Source: DAISKN01 sp963716925 (GTDB lineage: Bacteria; Acidobacteriota; Vicinamibacteria; Marinacidobacterales; SMYC01). Taken from it: a stretch of 64,000 nucleotides of DNA. The notes beneath the pieces were generated by a model that did not search any database, was not told the origin of the DNA, and worked only from the letters and a program-made list of their open reading frames with translations. The stretch is taken from assembly GCA_963716925.1 (NCBI GenBank), contig CAVQUX010000006.1, forward strand, positions 1,188,294 to 1,252,293, written 5' to 3'. This document shows positions 27,009 through 36,132 of this stretch, in pieces. Every line of letters starts with the position of its first letter. The stretch's first letter is position 1. The position numbers and the translations under genes were made by a program.

Positions 27009-28373
27009 CTAGCCGGCCGTGGGCCCCAGGATTTCAGTGATGGAGCGTGTGGCCTGATTGGAGCCTTCGCCGAATGATCCAATGGCTACTCCCATCGCCT
27101 GCTGGATCGTAAGCGTCATCCGCGTCGCCGGTTCGTTCGGGAGAGCGAGATGCATGCCTGTCTTCAACCGCCCGTCACCGTCCCCGAGCGTCATGGCCGG
27201 GAAACTGCGCAGCGAGTGCAGCCGCGGCGCTCCGTGATCGGTGAAGGCGTAGATCACCATTCGATCCAGCAAGGTCTTGTCGCCTTCCTGGATGCTGTCG
27301 AGCGTTGCCATGAAGTCGTGCAGCGCCTGCATGTAACGGCTCTCGAACGTGGCGCACTTCGGCTGGTAGCCCAACTCCTTATCGACAGGCTCCTCGTGGG
27401 TGTAGGTATGATGGCTGATGGGATCGCCCTCGTGGCGCAGACCCGCCATGCCTTCCGAGATCGACAGGTTGACGACGCGGGTCTGTCCGCAGGCAAGCGC
27501 GTGAGCCATCAGCCCGGCAAACAGGTCGTGGCGGCGCATGGCATCGGTGAGCAGGCTGGCCCGCTGCTCCTTTTCGGGCTCGGGCTGGCTAGGCTTCGTG
27601 CAGGCCGGAAGCGGTTCCGGTTTTTCCAGCTGGATTGCAAGCCTCTGCTCCAGTCCGCGCAGCGATGTGAAATAGTTGTCGAGCTTCTGCTTATCGGAAG
27701 CCCCCAACTGACTCATCAGCTCCTTCCGCTCCTCGGTGATTGCCGAAAGCGCGCTGCGACGAACCATCACAGCCGGATCGGGCACGAACGTCGCACTATT
27801 GGGGTCCGTGAATTCCGGCCCGAAGATCCGCGTATAAAGAGCCAGCGGCGATACTTCGGATGGAACGCGTCCACCCTCCGGGCGGGAGCTCCATGAGGAA
27901 CTCGGGTCGCCATCGCAGGTGACGTTGACGGAGCGGAAGCGGGTCCCGGATCCGATCACGCCGCCGATGACGTTGTCGATGCTGCCGATGTAGCCACGGC
28001 TGGCCGAGACCGTGCCGGTCAACTGCGCCTGGACCCCGGTGAAGTGGGTGTTGTTGGTTTGGCCGTCCAAATAGACGTTTGTGCCGCTGAAGAGGTTGAT
28101 CTTCGACTGAAACGGCTTCAACGCGCCAAGCGAATGGGGCAACTCATAGCTTGAACCGGTCGTCTTGGGGACCCAACTGCTGCTTTCCCCGAGACCCAAT
28201 CCCCAGAACCACGTACCGAAGCGCGGCGGGATCGGTCTGCCAGTCGCGGCAAAAGCCGTGCCGTTGGTGTTGAGCAGGCAGTCCAGGATCGGAAGCCCCA
28301 CGTAGACCGATGCACCGGCGATCATGCCGCGCAGTACCCGCCGGCGATCCAGCATCATCTCAGCGGCTCTCAT
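27009..28373 (-). CDS. DUF1552 domain protein (Tat-exported)
   Basis: 454 aa, well-placed GGAGGAG before ATG 28373. A twin-arginine-like leader (LDRRRVLRGMIAGASVYVGL) is followed by the whole DUF1552 domain: PIPPRFGTWFWGLGLGE, FSGTNVYLDGQTNNTHFTGV, DNVIGG, SPLALYTRIFGPEF, and a C-terminal HTYTHEEP and YAFTDHGAPRLHSL. The fold resembles the alkaline-phosphatase/DUF1501 superfamily, but function is unknown. It is regularly encoded after a DUF1592/DUF1588/DUF1585 haem protein, as here (37 bp). Export with that partner suggests a periplasmic complex. Confidence 0.88.
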   Translation of the reverse strand: MRAAEMMLDRRRVLRGMIAGASVYVGLPILDCLLNTNGTAFAATGRPIPPRFGTWFWGLGLGESSSWVPKTTGSSYELPHSLGALKPFQSKINLFSGTNVYLDGQTNNTHFTGVQAQLTGTVSASRGYIGSIDNVIGGVIGSGTRFRSVNVTCDGDPSSSWSSRPEGGRVPSEVSPLALYTRIFGPEFTDPNSATFVPDPAVMVRRSALSAITEERKELMSQLGASDKQKLDNYFTSLRGLEQRLAIQLEKPEPLPACTKPSQPEPEKEQRASLLTDAMRRHDLFAGLMAHALACGQTRVVNLSISEGMAGLRHEGDPISHHTYTHEEPVDKELGYQPKCATFESRYMQALHDFMATLDSIQEGDKTLLDRMVIYAFTDHGAPRLHSLRSFPAMTLGDGDGRLKTGMHLALPNEPATRMTLTIQQAMGVAIGSFGEGSNQATRSITEILGPTAG

Positions 28374-28410
28374 TTTGCTTCTCCTCCGAGCTGGCGTGTT
28401 TTTTCGATTG

Positions 28411-30048
28411 TCACTCTGCGGGGGCCTCGTAGAACAGGTCGCTCAATGCAATCTGGCGCATCAATTCCATGAACTCATATCCGCTCTCTTGGAAGCGCTC
28501 GGTGACCTGAGCCCAGCGTGGATCGCCATTGGGTGGTAAGGCTGCCGTTCCATACTCGAACACGCGCTTCGCTACACAGGCGGGAACCGCCGGATCGTTC
28601 CTCAGAGCTTCGCCAAGCTCCCGCGCATTCTCGTACTTCACGCCGTTCAATTGCCCGCTGGTATCGATGGGGGCCCCGTTCTCCGTAGTTCGGAATTGGC
28701 CGGAGGAGTCGAAATTCTCCAGCGCCAGGCCGATGGGGTCGGTGATTCTGTGGCAACCCGCGCACATCGGAACGTTGGCATGGGCCGACAACCGCTCCCG
28801 TGCCGTCTTATAGTTTGGGTTGTCGGTCACCTGCACGAGGCTGAAATCCACGTTTGCCGGAGGTGGCGGCACCTTCTGGCACAGCAGGACCTCGCGCACC
28901 GCCTTCCCACGATCCGTCGGGGATGAGCGGCCCGAGGGTGAGTGAAGCGCGACAAAGCTCACCTGGGAAAGAATCCCCACCCGCGGATCGTTCTGGTCGA
29001 AGGTATACGGCATCCAGCGATCCGGTTGCCCATTCTCAGTCGTATCGACGAGAGGTATGCCATAAAGAGCCGCCAGCGAACGGGTCATGAAGGTCTGGCG
29101 TGTCGTGAACAGATCACGATAGTCGCTCTGTTTCACGACCAACTGGTCGACAATGGTGCGCAGCGTTTGCTCCATCGAATCTTCTTTGGCCGTGCGGGTG
29201 AACTGCGGATAGAAGGTGGGATCCTTTGCCAGCGTCTCGTAGTCGCTGAACCTCAACATGTCGGAGAAAAAGGCCCGCACCGAACTCTCCACCCGCGGCG
29301 AGGAGATCATGCGGTCGACTTGATGCGCCAAGCCCTCGGCGGTGTGCAATTCGCCGGCCTCAGCCGCGCGCAGCAACTCACCATCGGGCGCGGAGTTCCA
29401 CAGGAAGAAGCTGAGAGCGCTGGCCTTGGAATACGCGGTCTGTCTTTGCTGACCCGGATGAGCCGGATCCGGCTCGACGAAGGTAAAGCGGAAAAGGAAT
29501 TGGGGCGAAATCAGCATGGTCGAAAGGCTGGTCGACAGACCGGCGTAGAAGTCATTGACTCTCACGGCCGAATTTGCCGCCACCTGGACGAGCTCGCGAA
29601 TCTCGCTCTCCTCCAGAGGACGCCGGTATAACGAGCGCCCCACCCCGGTAATGAACGTCCGCGTACAAGCATCATCGGGCTCGTTCACCGACTTCGGCTG
29701 ACACGCGATGAAGGTCGTTCTGTTGGCGGGATCGACGACCTGGCGGGCGATGCCGCGAGCGAGATCGTCGTACCGCTCGAGACCGGATTCGGTCACGCCG
29801 ATTTTTCGCGCGCCGACCGCAAGCATACCCTCTTCGCGGATACCGGGTTCGAAGCGCCCGGTGAGCTGGATGGCGGGCCCGAAGATATCGAGGATCGATT
29901 GCCTATACTGATCCTGGCTGAGCTGGACGGAAGCCGATGCCGCGTACGTGGCGGACGCCCCTTGCGCCTGCGCAGCCCCCGGCACGAGCACGAGACAGGT
30001 CATGAGAGCCGTGGCTTTCAGTACCGAAGCAAAACCACCTTTCTGCAT
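28411..30048 (-). CDS. DUF1592/DUF1588/DUF1585 secreted c-type haem protein
   Basis: 545 aa with a signal peptide (FASVLKATALMTCLVLVPGA). Domains in order: DUF1587/1595-like N-terminus (SQDQYRQSILDIFGPA; FITGVGRSLYRRPLEESEI), DUF1592 (STMLISPQFLFRFTFVEPD, ALSFFLWNSAPDGELLRAAE), DUF1588 (GILSQVSFVALHSPSGRSSP, then a single haem site MCAGCHRITDPIGLALENFD) and DUF1585 at the end. One CXXCH means one covalent haem. These proteins are common in Planctomycetes and some Proteobacteria and Acidobacteriota, with unproven function in extracellular oxidation. It is second gene of the operon starting at 31241. Confidence 0.88.
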   Translation of the reverse strand: MQKGGFASVLKATALMTCLVLVPGAAQAQGASATYAASASVQLSQDQYRQSILDIFGPAIQLTGRFEPGIREEGMLAVGARKIGVTESGLERYDDLARGIARQVVDPANRTTFIACQPKSVNEPDDACTRTFITGVGRSLYRRPLEESEIRELVQVAANSAVRVNDFYAGLSTSLSTMLISPQFLFRFTFVEPDPAHPGQQRQTAYSKASALSFFLWNSAPDGELLRAAEAGELHTAEGLAHQVDRMISSPRVESSVRAFFSDMLRFSDYETLAKDPTFYPQFTRTAKEDSMEQTLRTIVDQLVVKQSDYRDLFTTRQTFMTRSLAALYGIPLVDTTENGQPDRWMPYTFDQNDPRVGILSQVSFVALHSPSGRSSPTDRGKAVREVLLCQKVPPPPANVDFSLVQVTDNPNYKTARERLSAHANVPMCAGCHRITDPIGLALENFDSSGQFRTTENGAPIDTSGQLNGVKYENARELGEALRNDPAVPACVAKRVFEYGTAALPPNGDPRWAQVTERFQESGYEFMELMRQIALSDLFYEAPAE

Positions 30049-30095
30049 CTCATCCTCTTGTCATTCGACCGCCGCAGGCGCGGCATCTCGCCATC

Positions 30096-31241
30096 TTACT
30101 TTGCGGCGCTCGCGCTCTTGCCCGCGACCGTCGTCTCCTTCGACGGCTCGACCGACACAGCAACAATCTTGTTGTCGACATTGGCCAGGTAGGCCGGCGT
30201 AGCCACGAGACGGAATGTTCCGGAAATGTATTGATTCTCGCCCGTCTTCGGATCGGGAAAAGCATCCGCCATCTTTTTGAGCGCGTGATAAATACCGATT
30301 GAGTCGGCACCATTCGCGGGACGGGCCGTGTGCATGTACGCGAAGTCTTTCCACTTCAGATAACCGCCCATGTAGCCGACGACCGTGCCATCGGCCTCCA
30401 TGTTGAGCCGCATCTGGGCGTCACCGAGATTGATCTCTGCGTAAAATGGCATCTCCGACTCGAGGTAAATCTGCTCATGACGGCCGATCGTGATGAGGCC
30501 ATCCTTCATCTTGCCCTCGAGCACATTGTGCGAGCGCGAATTGGGATCGAGCACATAGGTGGCGCCGCTCAGGATGTTCCCGTTCGCATCCCGCAGGAGG
30601 TGCTGGGTCAAGCGGTCCAGCGTCACCACCACGTCCCCGTCCTTGGAGAGGTCATTGCCCTCGATAGAGAGGGCCCACCCCGGCGAGGTGTCGGTCAACG
30701 TATCCCACGGCAAACCTTCCGGATAAGGCTTGGTCGGAGGAATGGCGCGGTAGGAGTCGGTGCAACCGATGGCACGCCACAGTTGGTTGTCCACCTTCTG
30801 ATGGGTATCTGGGTCTTCGAAGTCATTGGGCGACTCCTTGCCGTTCAAATCAAATCCGTAGCCGTACCTTCCGACGACAGTTTCCAGGTCGCGAGTCACA
30901 GCTTCGGGGTAATTGTAGACGCTCACCTGCTTGCCGTTGACGACGGCGCGATTGGTGGTCCTGACCCGAAGCTCCGAAGGCAGATTCTCTTTGGCCTTGG
31001 AAACGATCTCGGTCGCTTCCGACTTCGAATAGCCGATGTCCACAAGATCCCGAATCAGGAGTTCGGTGTAACCGCCATTCCTATTTTGAGGGCAGTTCTC
31101 CGCAAAATTTGTGCTGTGCGTCGCGGTCGCAAACCAGCCGATCACATAGCCGCGGGTCTCTGCCGCCGCGGGCATTGCGGCAACACTGAGGGACAGCGCT
31201 GCGAGCGCCGCGCCGTAACGAGAAGAGTTCTTGATCGCCAT
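30096..31241 (-). CDS. Secreted hypothetical protein heading the DUF1592 operon
   Basis: 381 aa with signal peptide (YGAALAALSLSVAAMPAAAE). The mature N-terminus GYVIGWFATATHSTNFAENC has a Cys pairing candidate in CPQNRNGG and later IGCTDSYRAIPP. A helix-rich section (SKSEATEIVSKAKENLPSEL) precedes a beta-rich half with YVLDPNSRSHNVLEGKMKDG and MRLNMEADGTVVGYMGGYLK. No domain is recognised. It begins a five-gene run read toward lower coordinates (47 bp before the DUF1592 gene), and this stretch is visibly less GC-rich than the flanks. Confidence 0.7.
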   Translation of the reverse strand: MAIKNSSRYGAALAALSLSVAAMPAAAETRGYVIGWFATATHSTNFAENCPQNRNGGYTELLIRDLVDIGYSKSEATEIVSKAKENLPSELRVRTTNRAVVNGKQVSVYNYPEAVTRDLETVVGRYGYGFDLNGKESPNDFEDPDTHQKVDNQLWRAIGCTDSYRAIPPTKPYPEGLPWDTLTDTSPGWALSIEGNDLSKDGDVVVTLDRLTQHLLRDANGNILSGATYVLDPNSRSHNVLEGKMKDGLITIGRHEQIYLESEMPFYAEINLGDAQMRLNMEADGTVVGYMGGYLKWKDFAYMHTARPANGADSIGIYHALKKMADAFPDPKTGENQYISGTFRLVATPAYLANVDNKIVAVSVEPSKETTVAGKSASAAK

Positions 31242-31453
31242 GGTCTCCCGGTCCGTCTTACGCCGCTGCTGATACCACGCGCGGCATAATTATATACCGT
31301 GCGCCCGGGTTGGTCCCAGCCCGCCGAAATTTAGCTTCGCCACGGATCTGAGCGTTATTCTCCAATGAGCAGTGGTCCGAAGAACCCAGGCACGTCACTG
31401 TGGGTACAGCGTGGAATCGTCGTATCTGCAAATGGTAGTCTTTACGAGGCGCC

Positions 31454-31921
31454 ATGAATCACGTCGCCCCGGACCTCGACCGACTGCTTACTGAGCTTGG
31501 GGATCTCGCCTTCTGGTTGTTCGTCATTTGGTTTTTGGGCTTGCTCACGGTGGGGATCGCGTTAACGATCGTTGAAGTGATCAGGTGGGTGCTCCGTCAC
31601 ATCGGCATGCTCAAGGCTCCCTGCTATGAGCACGGGATTATCGCGTGCAATCCAAGACTAACCACCGTGGTGCTCTTTGGGATGGTGGTAGCGCGCCTTA
31701 TTATTGAAGTCATTCGAGTGAAGACGGGCGCGGTACCATTCGGTGCGCCGAGCCCGATCTATTTGACCGGATGCCTTGCCGTGGCGAAAAACTCTATCGC
31801 CATTGATTCGATCCTTGCCGTTGCCGCGGGATTCACGCCCGCTAGCCAACAGCGCATCGGCGTGGCCGTGGCATCGATGGCCGCGGTGTACGTTTTCCTG
31901 CCCGTCGTGATCGGCAGGTAG
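31454..31921 (+). CDS. Small hypothetical membrane protein
   Basis: 155 aa with four hydrophobic segments: LAFWLFVIWFLGLLTVGIAL, TTVVLFGMVVARLIIEVIRV, IAIDSILAVAAGFTP and a terminal VAVASMAAVYVFLPVVIG. A CYEHGIIACN loop lies between the first and second. No family is recognised. It is divergent from the DUF1592 operon across ~210 bp and lies in the same lower-GC island. Confidence 0.55.
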   Translation: MNHVAPDLDRLLTELGDLAFWLFVIWFLGLLTVGIALTIVEVIRWVLRHIGMLKAPCYEHGIIACNPRLTTVVLFGMVVARLIIEVIRVKTGAVPFGAPSPIYLTGCLAVAKNSIAIDSILAVAAGFTPASQQRIGVAVASMAAVYVFLPVVIGR

Positions 31922-32367
31922 CGTGTTTCAGGTCCTCGACCCGACAAACCACTCCCATGTCGCCGCCGCCCAGGCGATCGAGGATGCGGTAGTGGGAAAT
32001 CGTGGTGCCGTTCCATGGGGTCGGGTCCGTTGAATCGCGCAGAAACGAACAAAGTCGCTAATTCTCAGCGCGAGGGTACAGACCCAAGGGGAAGGTGCGT
32101 CCAGTTACCCCCTACAAAGAATCTGGAGGTGTGTGAGAGATCGATCTCTTCTCCTCTCTCTCCCTCTCTATCCTCACACCACTAATTCCTTTAGAGGGGG
32201 CCTCCCCTTAGGGATTGCGGGTTGTGCGCGTCTTCAGTCTCTTCTCCTCTCTCCCTCTCTACTCCCACACACCTGATGGGCGTGGGAGGGTGGGTCGGGT
32301 ACGCCGATCAGATCGGACGGAGTCGGGAGTCGCCGTCAGACGACGAATCGTTTATTTGCGCGCGGGA
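31922..32367. other. Long non-coding stretch with CT-rich tandem units
   Basis: No gene is supported. A perfect 14-bp palindrome AGAGATCGATCTCT is at 32136-32149. It runs into a CT-rich tract (about 32146-32180) repeated imperfectly near 32233-32276, each copy ending in a CACACC element. Between them is an imperfect inverted repeat around GAGGGGGCCTCCCC. Confidence 0.6.
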
Positions 32368-32422
32368 CTGATAGGGAATTCTAACCGAGCGGGTTGCCGG
32401 AAACGGAGGGAACTTCCACTCG
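32368..32422 (+). repeat. Island inner direct repeat, right copy
   Basis: Matches 22117-22178 apart from a 7-bp difference, same orientation. It lies 57 bp from the ggt stop, so it marks the island's right inner edge. Confidence 0.8.
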
Positions 32423-32478
32423 CGGACCTTCATCGAGCCGCCGCAATCGATCCTGCACTTCGGGGTCAAGGTGAAGTC

Positions 32479-34230
32479 CTACCAGCCGATGGCGTAGCCG
32501 TCGCGGCGCGGATCGGCGCCTCCCATCAGCACCCGGGTCCTGGGGTTGATGGCGATCCCCTGCGCTCCTCCGAAGGTCGGCGAGAAATCTCCCAGGAGCT
32601 CGACCTCGTGGCCCATGTTCTTGAGAGCTTCCACGGTCGAAAGAGGCAGCCGGCTCTCCGCGATCAGGCTCAGGCCTTCCATGCCGCGCATGCGCGGCGC
32701 ATCGATGGCGTCCTGGATCTCCATGCGATGGTCGAGAACGTTCATGAGAATCTGGGGTACGGTCTCGACGATGCCGATGCCGCCGGGGCTCCCGATGGTC
32801 AGAACCGGCTCTCCGCCTTCGAGCACGATGGTGGGCATGATGGGGTAGGAAACGCGCTTTCCCGGCGCCACGTCGTTCGGAAGGCCCGGAGGGTCGTAGT
32901 CGAACCAGTACATGCCGTCCATCATCCACAGACCGGTGCCTTCCACCAGGACGTTCGATCCGAACATGTGGCCGAGCGACTGGGTGATGGCGACGACGTT
33001 TCCTTCCTTGTCGGCGACGGCGAGGTGCGTGGTGTGCTGCCCCTTGTCCGAGATCATGTCGGGCTTGGGCGGCTCGAAGGGGACTGCGCGCGCCGGGCTC
33101 ATCTCTCTGCGCTTCTCGGTGATGTAGGCGTCCGAGAGCAGGCGCGAAACGGGAACGGGAACGAACCTGGGATCCGACGAGTACCGCATCCGGTCGAACT
33201 TCGCGAGGCGCACCGCCTCGGCGTAGAGGTGAAGGAACTTCGGTGAGTTGTGTCCGAGCGCCGCGACGTCATATCCCTCCATGAGGGCGAGCTTCATCAG
33301 GCCCGCGAACGAGCTCGCCGGAGGCGGCGCGGTCGCGATGCGGTAGCGGCCCCTGTACGTCAGGGATACGGGCTCCAGCCACTCCGGCTCGTACCCCGCG
33401 AGGTCCTCGAGAGTGATCAGCCCTCCGTGCCGCTCCATCTCCGCCACGATCGCCTTCGCGATGTCGCCTTTGTAGAAGACGTCCGGACCGCCGACGACGA
33501 TCTTGCGGTAGGTGGCGGCGAGGTTCTTCTGCACCAGGATCTCCGAAGACCCGTACGGCTCCTTGCCTTCCTTGAGGAAGATCGCGGCGGCGCTCGGCGT
33601 GAACCCGGAGACGGGCTCGGGAATCCCGGTGAAGCCCTTGGCGAGCTCGAGGTCCTTGTTGTGATCCCGGAGCACCGTCGAAAGGAAAGCGGACACGGGA
33701 AACCCGTTCTCCGCGTAGTCGATCGCGGATTGGAAAACGTCCTTCGCCGGCAGCTTCCCGTACGTCCGATGAATCTCGAACCATCCGGCGAGGTTTCCGG
33801 GCACGGGGACGGACTTGATGCCGCGGCGCGAGCGCTGCCAGTCGGGAGCCCCCTGTCGATAGTCCGCGGGATTCGTGGCCTTCGGGGCCGTGCCGCCGAA
33901 CTCGAGCACGCGCACTTCCCTGGTCTCGGCGACGTAGAGGATCGCCGTTCCGAGCCCCGCCATTCCCGACATCATGGGCTCGACCACGTTCAAGGTGGAG
34001 GCGACGGCGATCGCGGCGTCGAAGGCGTTGCCGCCCTTCTTCAGTACGTCGACGCCGGCTTGACTGGCGAGGGGATGCGCCGATACCACCATCCCGTTTC
34101 GTGCCATCACCGTCGGGCGGGTCCGGGCGAGACCGGGCCACGGCGGCTCCGGTTGCTGAACGGAATGAGATCTCGCGGCCGAGAAGACGAAAGCGAAGGC
34201 CAGAAGCCCGATCGCGGGTTGGTGTCGCAT
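32479..34230 (-). CDS. ggt: Gamma-glutamyltransferase
   Basis: 583 aa with a signal peptide. The large-subunit part has GMVVSAHPLASQAGVDVLKK, GGNAFDAAIAVASTLNVVEP, FLEFGG-type EFGGTAPKA and PGNLAGWFEIHRTYGKLP. The autocatalytic cleavage site and nucleophile are at the threonine in DKGQHTTHLAVADKEGN. The small subunit has SYPIMPTIVLEGGEPVLTIG, SPGGIGIVETVPQILMNVLD and a C-terminal FGGAQGIAINPRT. It hydrolyses gamma-glutamyl bonds of glutathione and peptides in the periplasm. The last ~100 bp are duplicated at 21750. It is intact, unlike many neighbours. Confidence 0.93.
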   Translation of the reverse strand: MRHQPAIGLLAFAFVFSAARSHSVQQPEPPWPGLARTRPTVMARNGMVVSAHPLASQAGVDVLKKGGNAFDAAIAVASTLNVVEPMMSGMAGLGTAILYVAETREVRVLEFGGTAPKATNPADYRQGAPDWQRSRRGIKSVPVPGNLAGWFEIHRTYGKLPAKDVFQSAIDYAENGFPVSAFLSTVLRDHNKDLELAKGFTGIPEPVSGFTPSAAAIFLKEGKEPYGSSEILVQKNLAATYRKIVVGGPDVFYKGDIAKAIVAEMERHGGLITLEDLAGYEPEWLEPVSLTYRGRYRIATAPPPASSFAGLMKLALMEGYDVAALGHNSPKFLHLYAEAVRLAKFDRMRYSSDPRFVPVPVSRLLSDAYITEKRREMSPARAVPFEPPKPDMISDKGQHTTHLAVADKEGNVVAITQSLGHMFGSNVLVEGTGLWMMDGMYWFDYDPPGLPNDVAPGKRVSYPIMPTIVLEGGEPVLTIGSPGGIGIVETVPQILMNVLDHRMEIQDAIDAPRMRGMEGLSLIAESRLPLSTVEALKNMGHEVELLGDFSPTFGGAQGIAINPRTRVLMGGADPRRDGYAIGW

Positions 34231-34251
34231 GGGACCGTTCCTTTCCGAAAC

Positions 34252-34761
34252 TCAGCTCCCCGGGGGTTTGCACGGCGTGGGCCATTTCTCGCAAGGATCC
34301 ACGACGTCGGTCCGATGGTACGTCAGGGTGCTCGCTTTCGTGTCGCCGGGTCCCGAAGTCGAGATCTCGACCGTGAGCGTCCGGCCGTCGGCGCTGAGGA
34401 CGAGCCTTTCTCTCACCACCGACGGATCTCCCGATGGAGGTACCAGGCGTCCTTCGCTCTCGAGCGCGCGGCCCTCCCACTTCGAGCTCATGGTGATGGT
34501 GCTGGTCTGCGCCACGGGAGTCGAGGTCTTGCCGCCCGGCCGGTAGATCCGTGCGTGGCTCTCGTTGATCTCGCTCTCGACGACGATGGTGCCGTTCGCT
34601 GCCTGCGTGACGTGGAGCCGGTCGGGTGCCCCGGCGCCGATGAGGCCGGGCCAGCCGACCTCCGTAGTGACGCGACTCGTCGCCGCATCGAGCTTCCAGG
34701 TTCCGGTTACGTCCGGCGATGCGCTCTGGGCGAGAAAAAGGAGAATTCCGAAGTGCACCAT
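34252..34761 (-). CDS. Small secreted protein of unknown function
   Basis: 169 aa. A signal sequence (MVHFGILLFLAQSASPDV) is followed by beta-strand motifs: TGTWKLDAATSRVTTEVGWP, RLHVTQAANGTIVVESEIN, MSSKWEGRALESEGRLVPPS and VRERLVLSADGRTLTVEIST. This lipocalin-like pattern is frequent in Acidobacteriota secretomes but carries no assigned function. It lies 2 bp after the PQQ-propeller gene and 21 bp before ggt, so all three are likely cotranscribed. Confidence 0.6.
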   Translation of the reverse strand: MVHFGILLFLAQSASPDVTGTWKLDAATSRVTTEVGWPGLIGAGAPDRLHVTQAANGTIVVESEINESHARIYRPGGKTSTPVAQTSTITMSSKWEGRALESEGRLVPPSGDPSVVRERLVLSADGRTLTVEISTSGPGDTKASTLTYHRTDVVDPCEKWPTPCKPPGS

Positions 34762-34763
34762 CG

Positions 34764-36071
34764 CTACCGCGCTCCCAGATCGAGGGCGACGATCTTCTCC
34801 CGGTCGCGCGCATAGAGTGTCGTTCCCACGAGCGTCGGCACCGTCCAGGAGGTCGTGTCGAACAGCTTGGCTTCGGAATGAATGGTGACGCCCTTTCTGG
34901 TCACCGTCGCGAGGGCGAGGTCGCCGTCCTCGTCCAGGAGGATGGTTTTCCCGCCGGCCTGGAGAAGGCTCGCCCGCCCGAAGCCGCGATGCTGCCAGAG
35001 GATCTCACCGGTCTCGACGTCGAGCGCGGTGAGAAACGCGGGGCCGAAATCGCCCGCAGTTCCGTAGAGGGTGTCGCCGATTCGAAGCGACGTAAGGAAC
35101 ATGAACCTCGCTCGGGTGTTGTACCAGAGCTCCTCCGGGAACGTTCTGTCCCCCTGCTGCCGGAGCCGGAGCGCGCGGCTTCCCGCCTTGTAGGCCGAGG
35201 AAAGAAACAGGATGTCGTGGCCGCCCCAGAGAGGCATGCCGCAGTTGAGATCGTTTCCGGGATCGTGGGGATACGACCAGAGAACTCTCCCCGAGGAGGG
35301 ATCCATCCCCTGGACGGTTCCCCCTCCGATGACCACCAGCTGCGTCCTCCCCGCGAGCTCGATGAGGATGGGCGCCGCTTCCGACGTCAGGAAGTCGCCG
35401 CTCTTCCAGACCACGGCGCCGTCGCTCTGGCGGAAAGCCATCACCGATTGACCAGGTCCGCCGACGCTGCAGAGGATGTTGTCCTCGAACGCGAGCGGAC
35501 TGCAGCCGTAACCCGCTTTCACCACCGGTCGTATGAGGAGCGACGGAGCCCCGAACTCCTTCACCAGGTCGTGCGACCAGACCACCTTTCCCGTGCGCTT
35601 GTCGAAAGCGTGGAGCTCCTTGTTGGTGCCGAACGTGAAGAGGCGATCGCCCACCACGATCGGGGTCGAGTGCGGCCCAGCTCCGAAGTCGAAGTCCGCG
35701 TGCTTCGAGGGGTATCGGTACTCCCAGAGGGTCTCACCGGTTCCGGCGTCGAGGGCGACCACGATCTCTTCCGCTTCCCAGGGGCCTTGCTTGGCCCGGC
35801 CGTTTCCCACGCGGTACATGGTGAAGAGCCGGCCCTCGTCGACGAGGATCGCGGAGTGACCCGTTCCCAGAGGACGGCTCCAGAGGACGGGCGGCCCCGC
35901 GTCCGGCCACTTCTCCGCCAGGCCCGTGGCCTCCACGATGAAGTTGCGATTCGGCCCTCCCCATTGGCGCCAGGCGCCGGAAGGCGGATCGTCGGCCCGG
36001 AGACTTCCGGGCGAAAGCATCACGACGGCTATCGGAATCGACGCCCAGATCCTCCGACGGTCAACCCGCAT
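34764..36071 (-). CDS. PQQ-like beta-propeller protein
   Basis: 435 aa with a signal peptide (IWASIPIAVVMLSPGSLRAD). Blades are marked by repeating WS/W-x-G and ALD-x-x-TGE motifs: GAWRQWGGPNRNF, VALDAGTGETLWEYRYP, AFDKRTGKVVWSHDLVKEFG, GMDPSSGRVLWSYPHDPGND, ALDVETGEILWQHRGFG. Such propellers (BamB or PQQ-type) act as scaffolds in the periplasm; residues required for PQQ alcohol dehydrogenase activity (a quinone-binding Cys pair) are not seen. No enzyme role is claimed. Confidence 0.83.
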   Translation of the reverse strand: MRVDRRRIWASIPIAVVMLSPGSLRADDPPSGAWRQWGGPNRNFIVEATGLAEKWPDAGPPVLWSRPLGTGHSAILVDEGRLFTMYRVGNGRAKQGPWEAEEIVVALDAGTGETLWEYRYPSKHADFDFGAGPHSTPIVVGDRLFTFGTNKELHAFDKRTGKVVWSHDLVKEFGAPSLLIRPVVKAGYGCSPLAFEDNILCSVGGPGQSVMAFRQSDGAVVWKSGDFLTSEAAPILIELAGRTQLVVIGGGTVQGMDPSSGRVLWSYPHDPGNDLNCGMPLWGGHDILFLSSAYKAGSRALRLRQQGDRTFPEELWYNTRARFMFLTSLRIGDTLYGTAGDFGPAFLTALDVETGEILWQHRGFGRASLLQAGGKTILLDEDGDLALATVTRKGVTIHSEAKLFDTTSWTVPTLVGTTLYARDREKIVALDLGAR

Positions 36072-36132
36072 GGCTCACCTCGCGGCCTATTACAGCACGA
36101 GAGCCTCTTCGCGGATAGAGTCGGCGGTGAGC

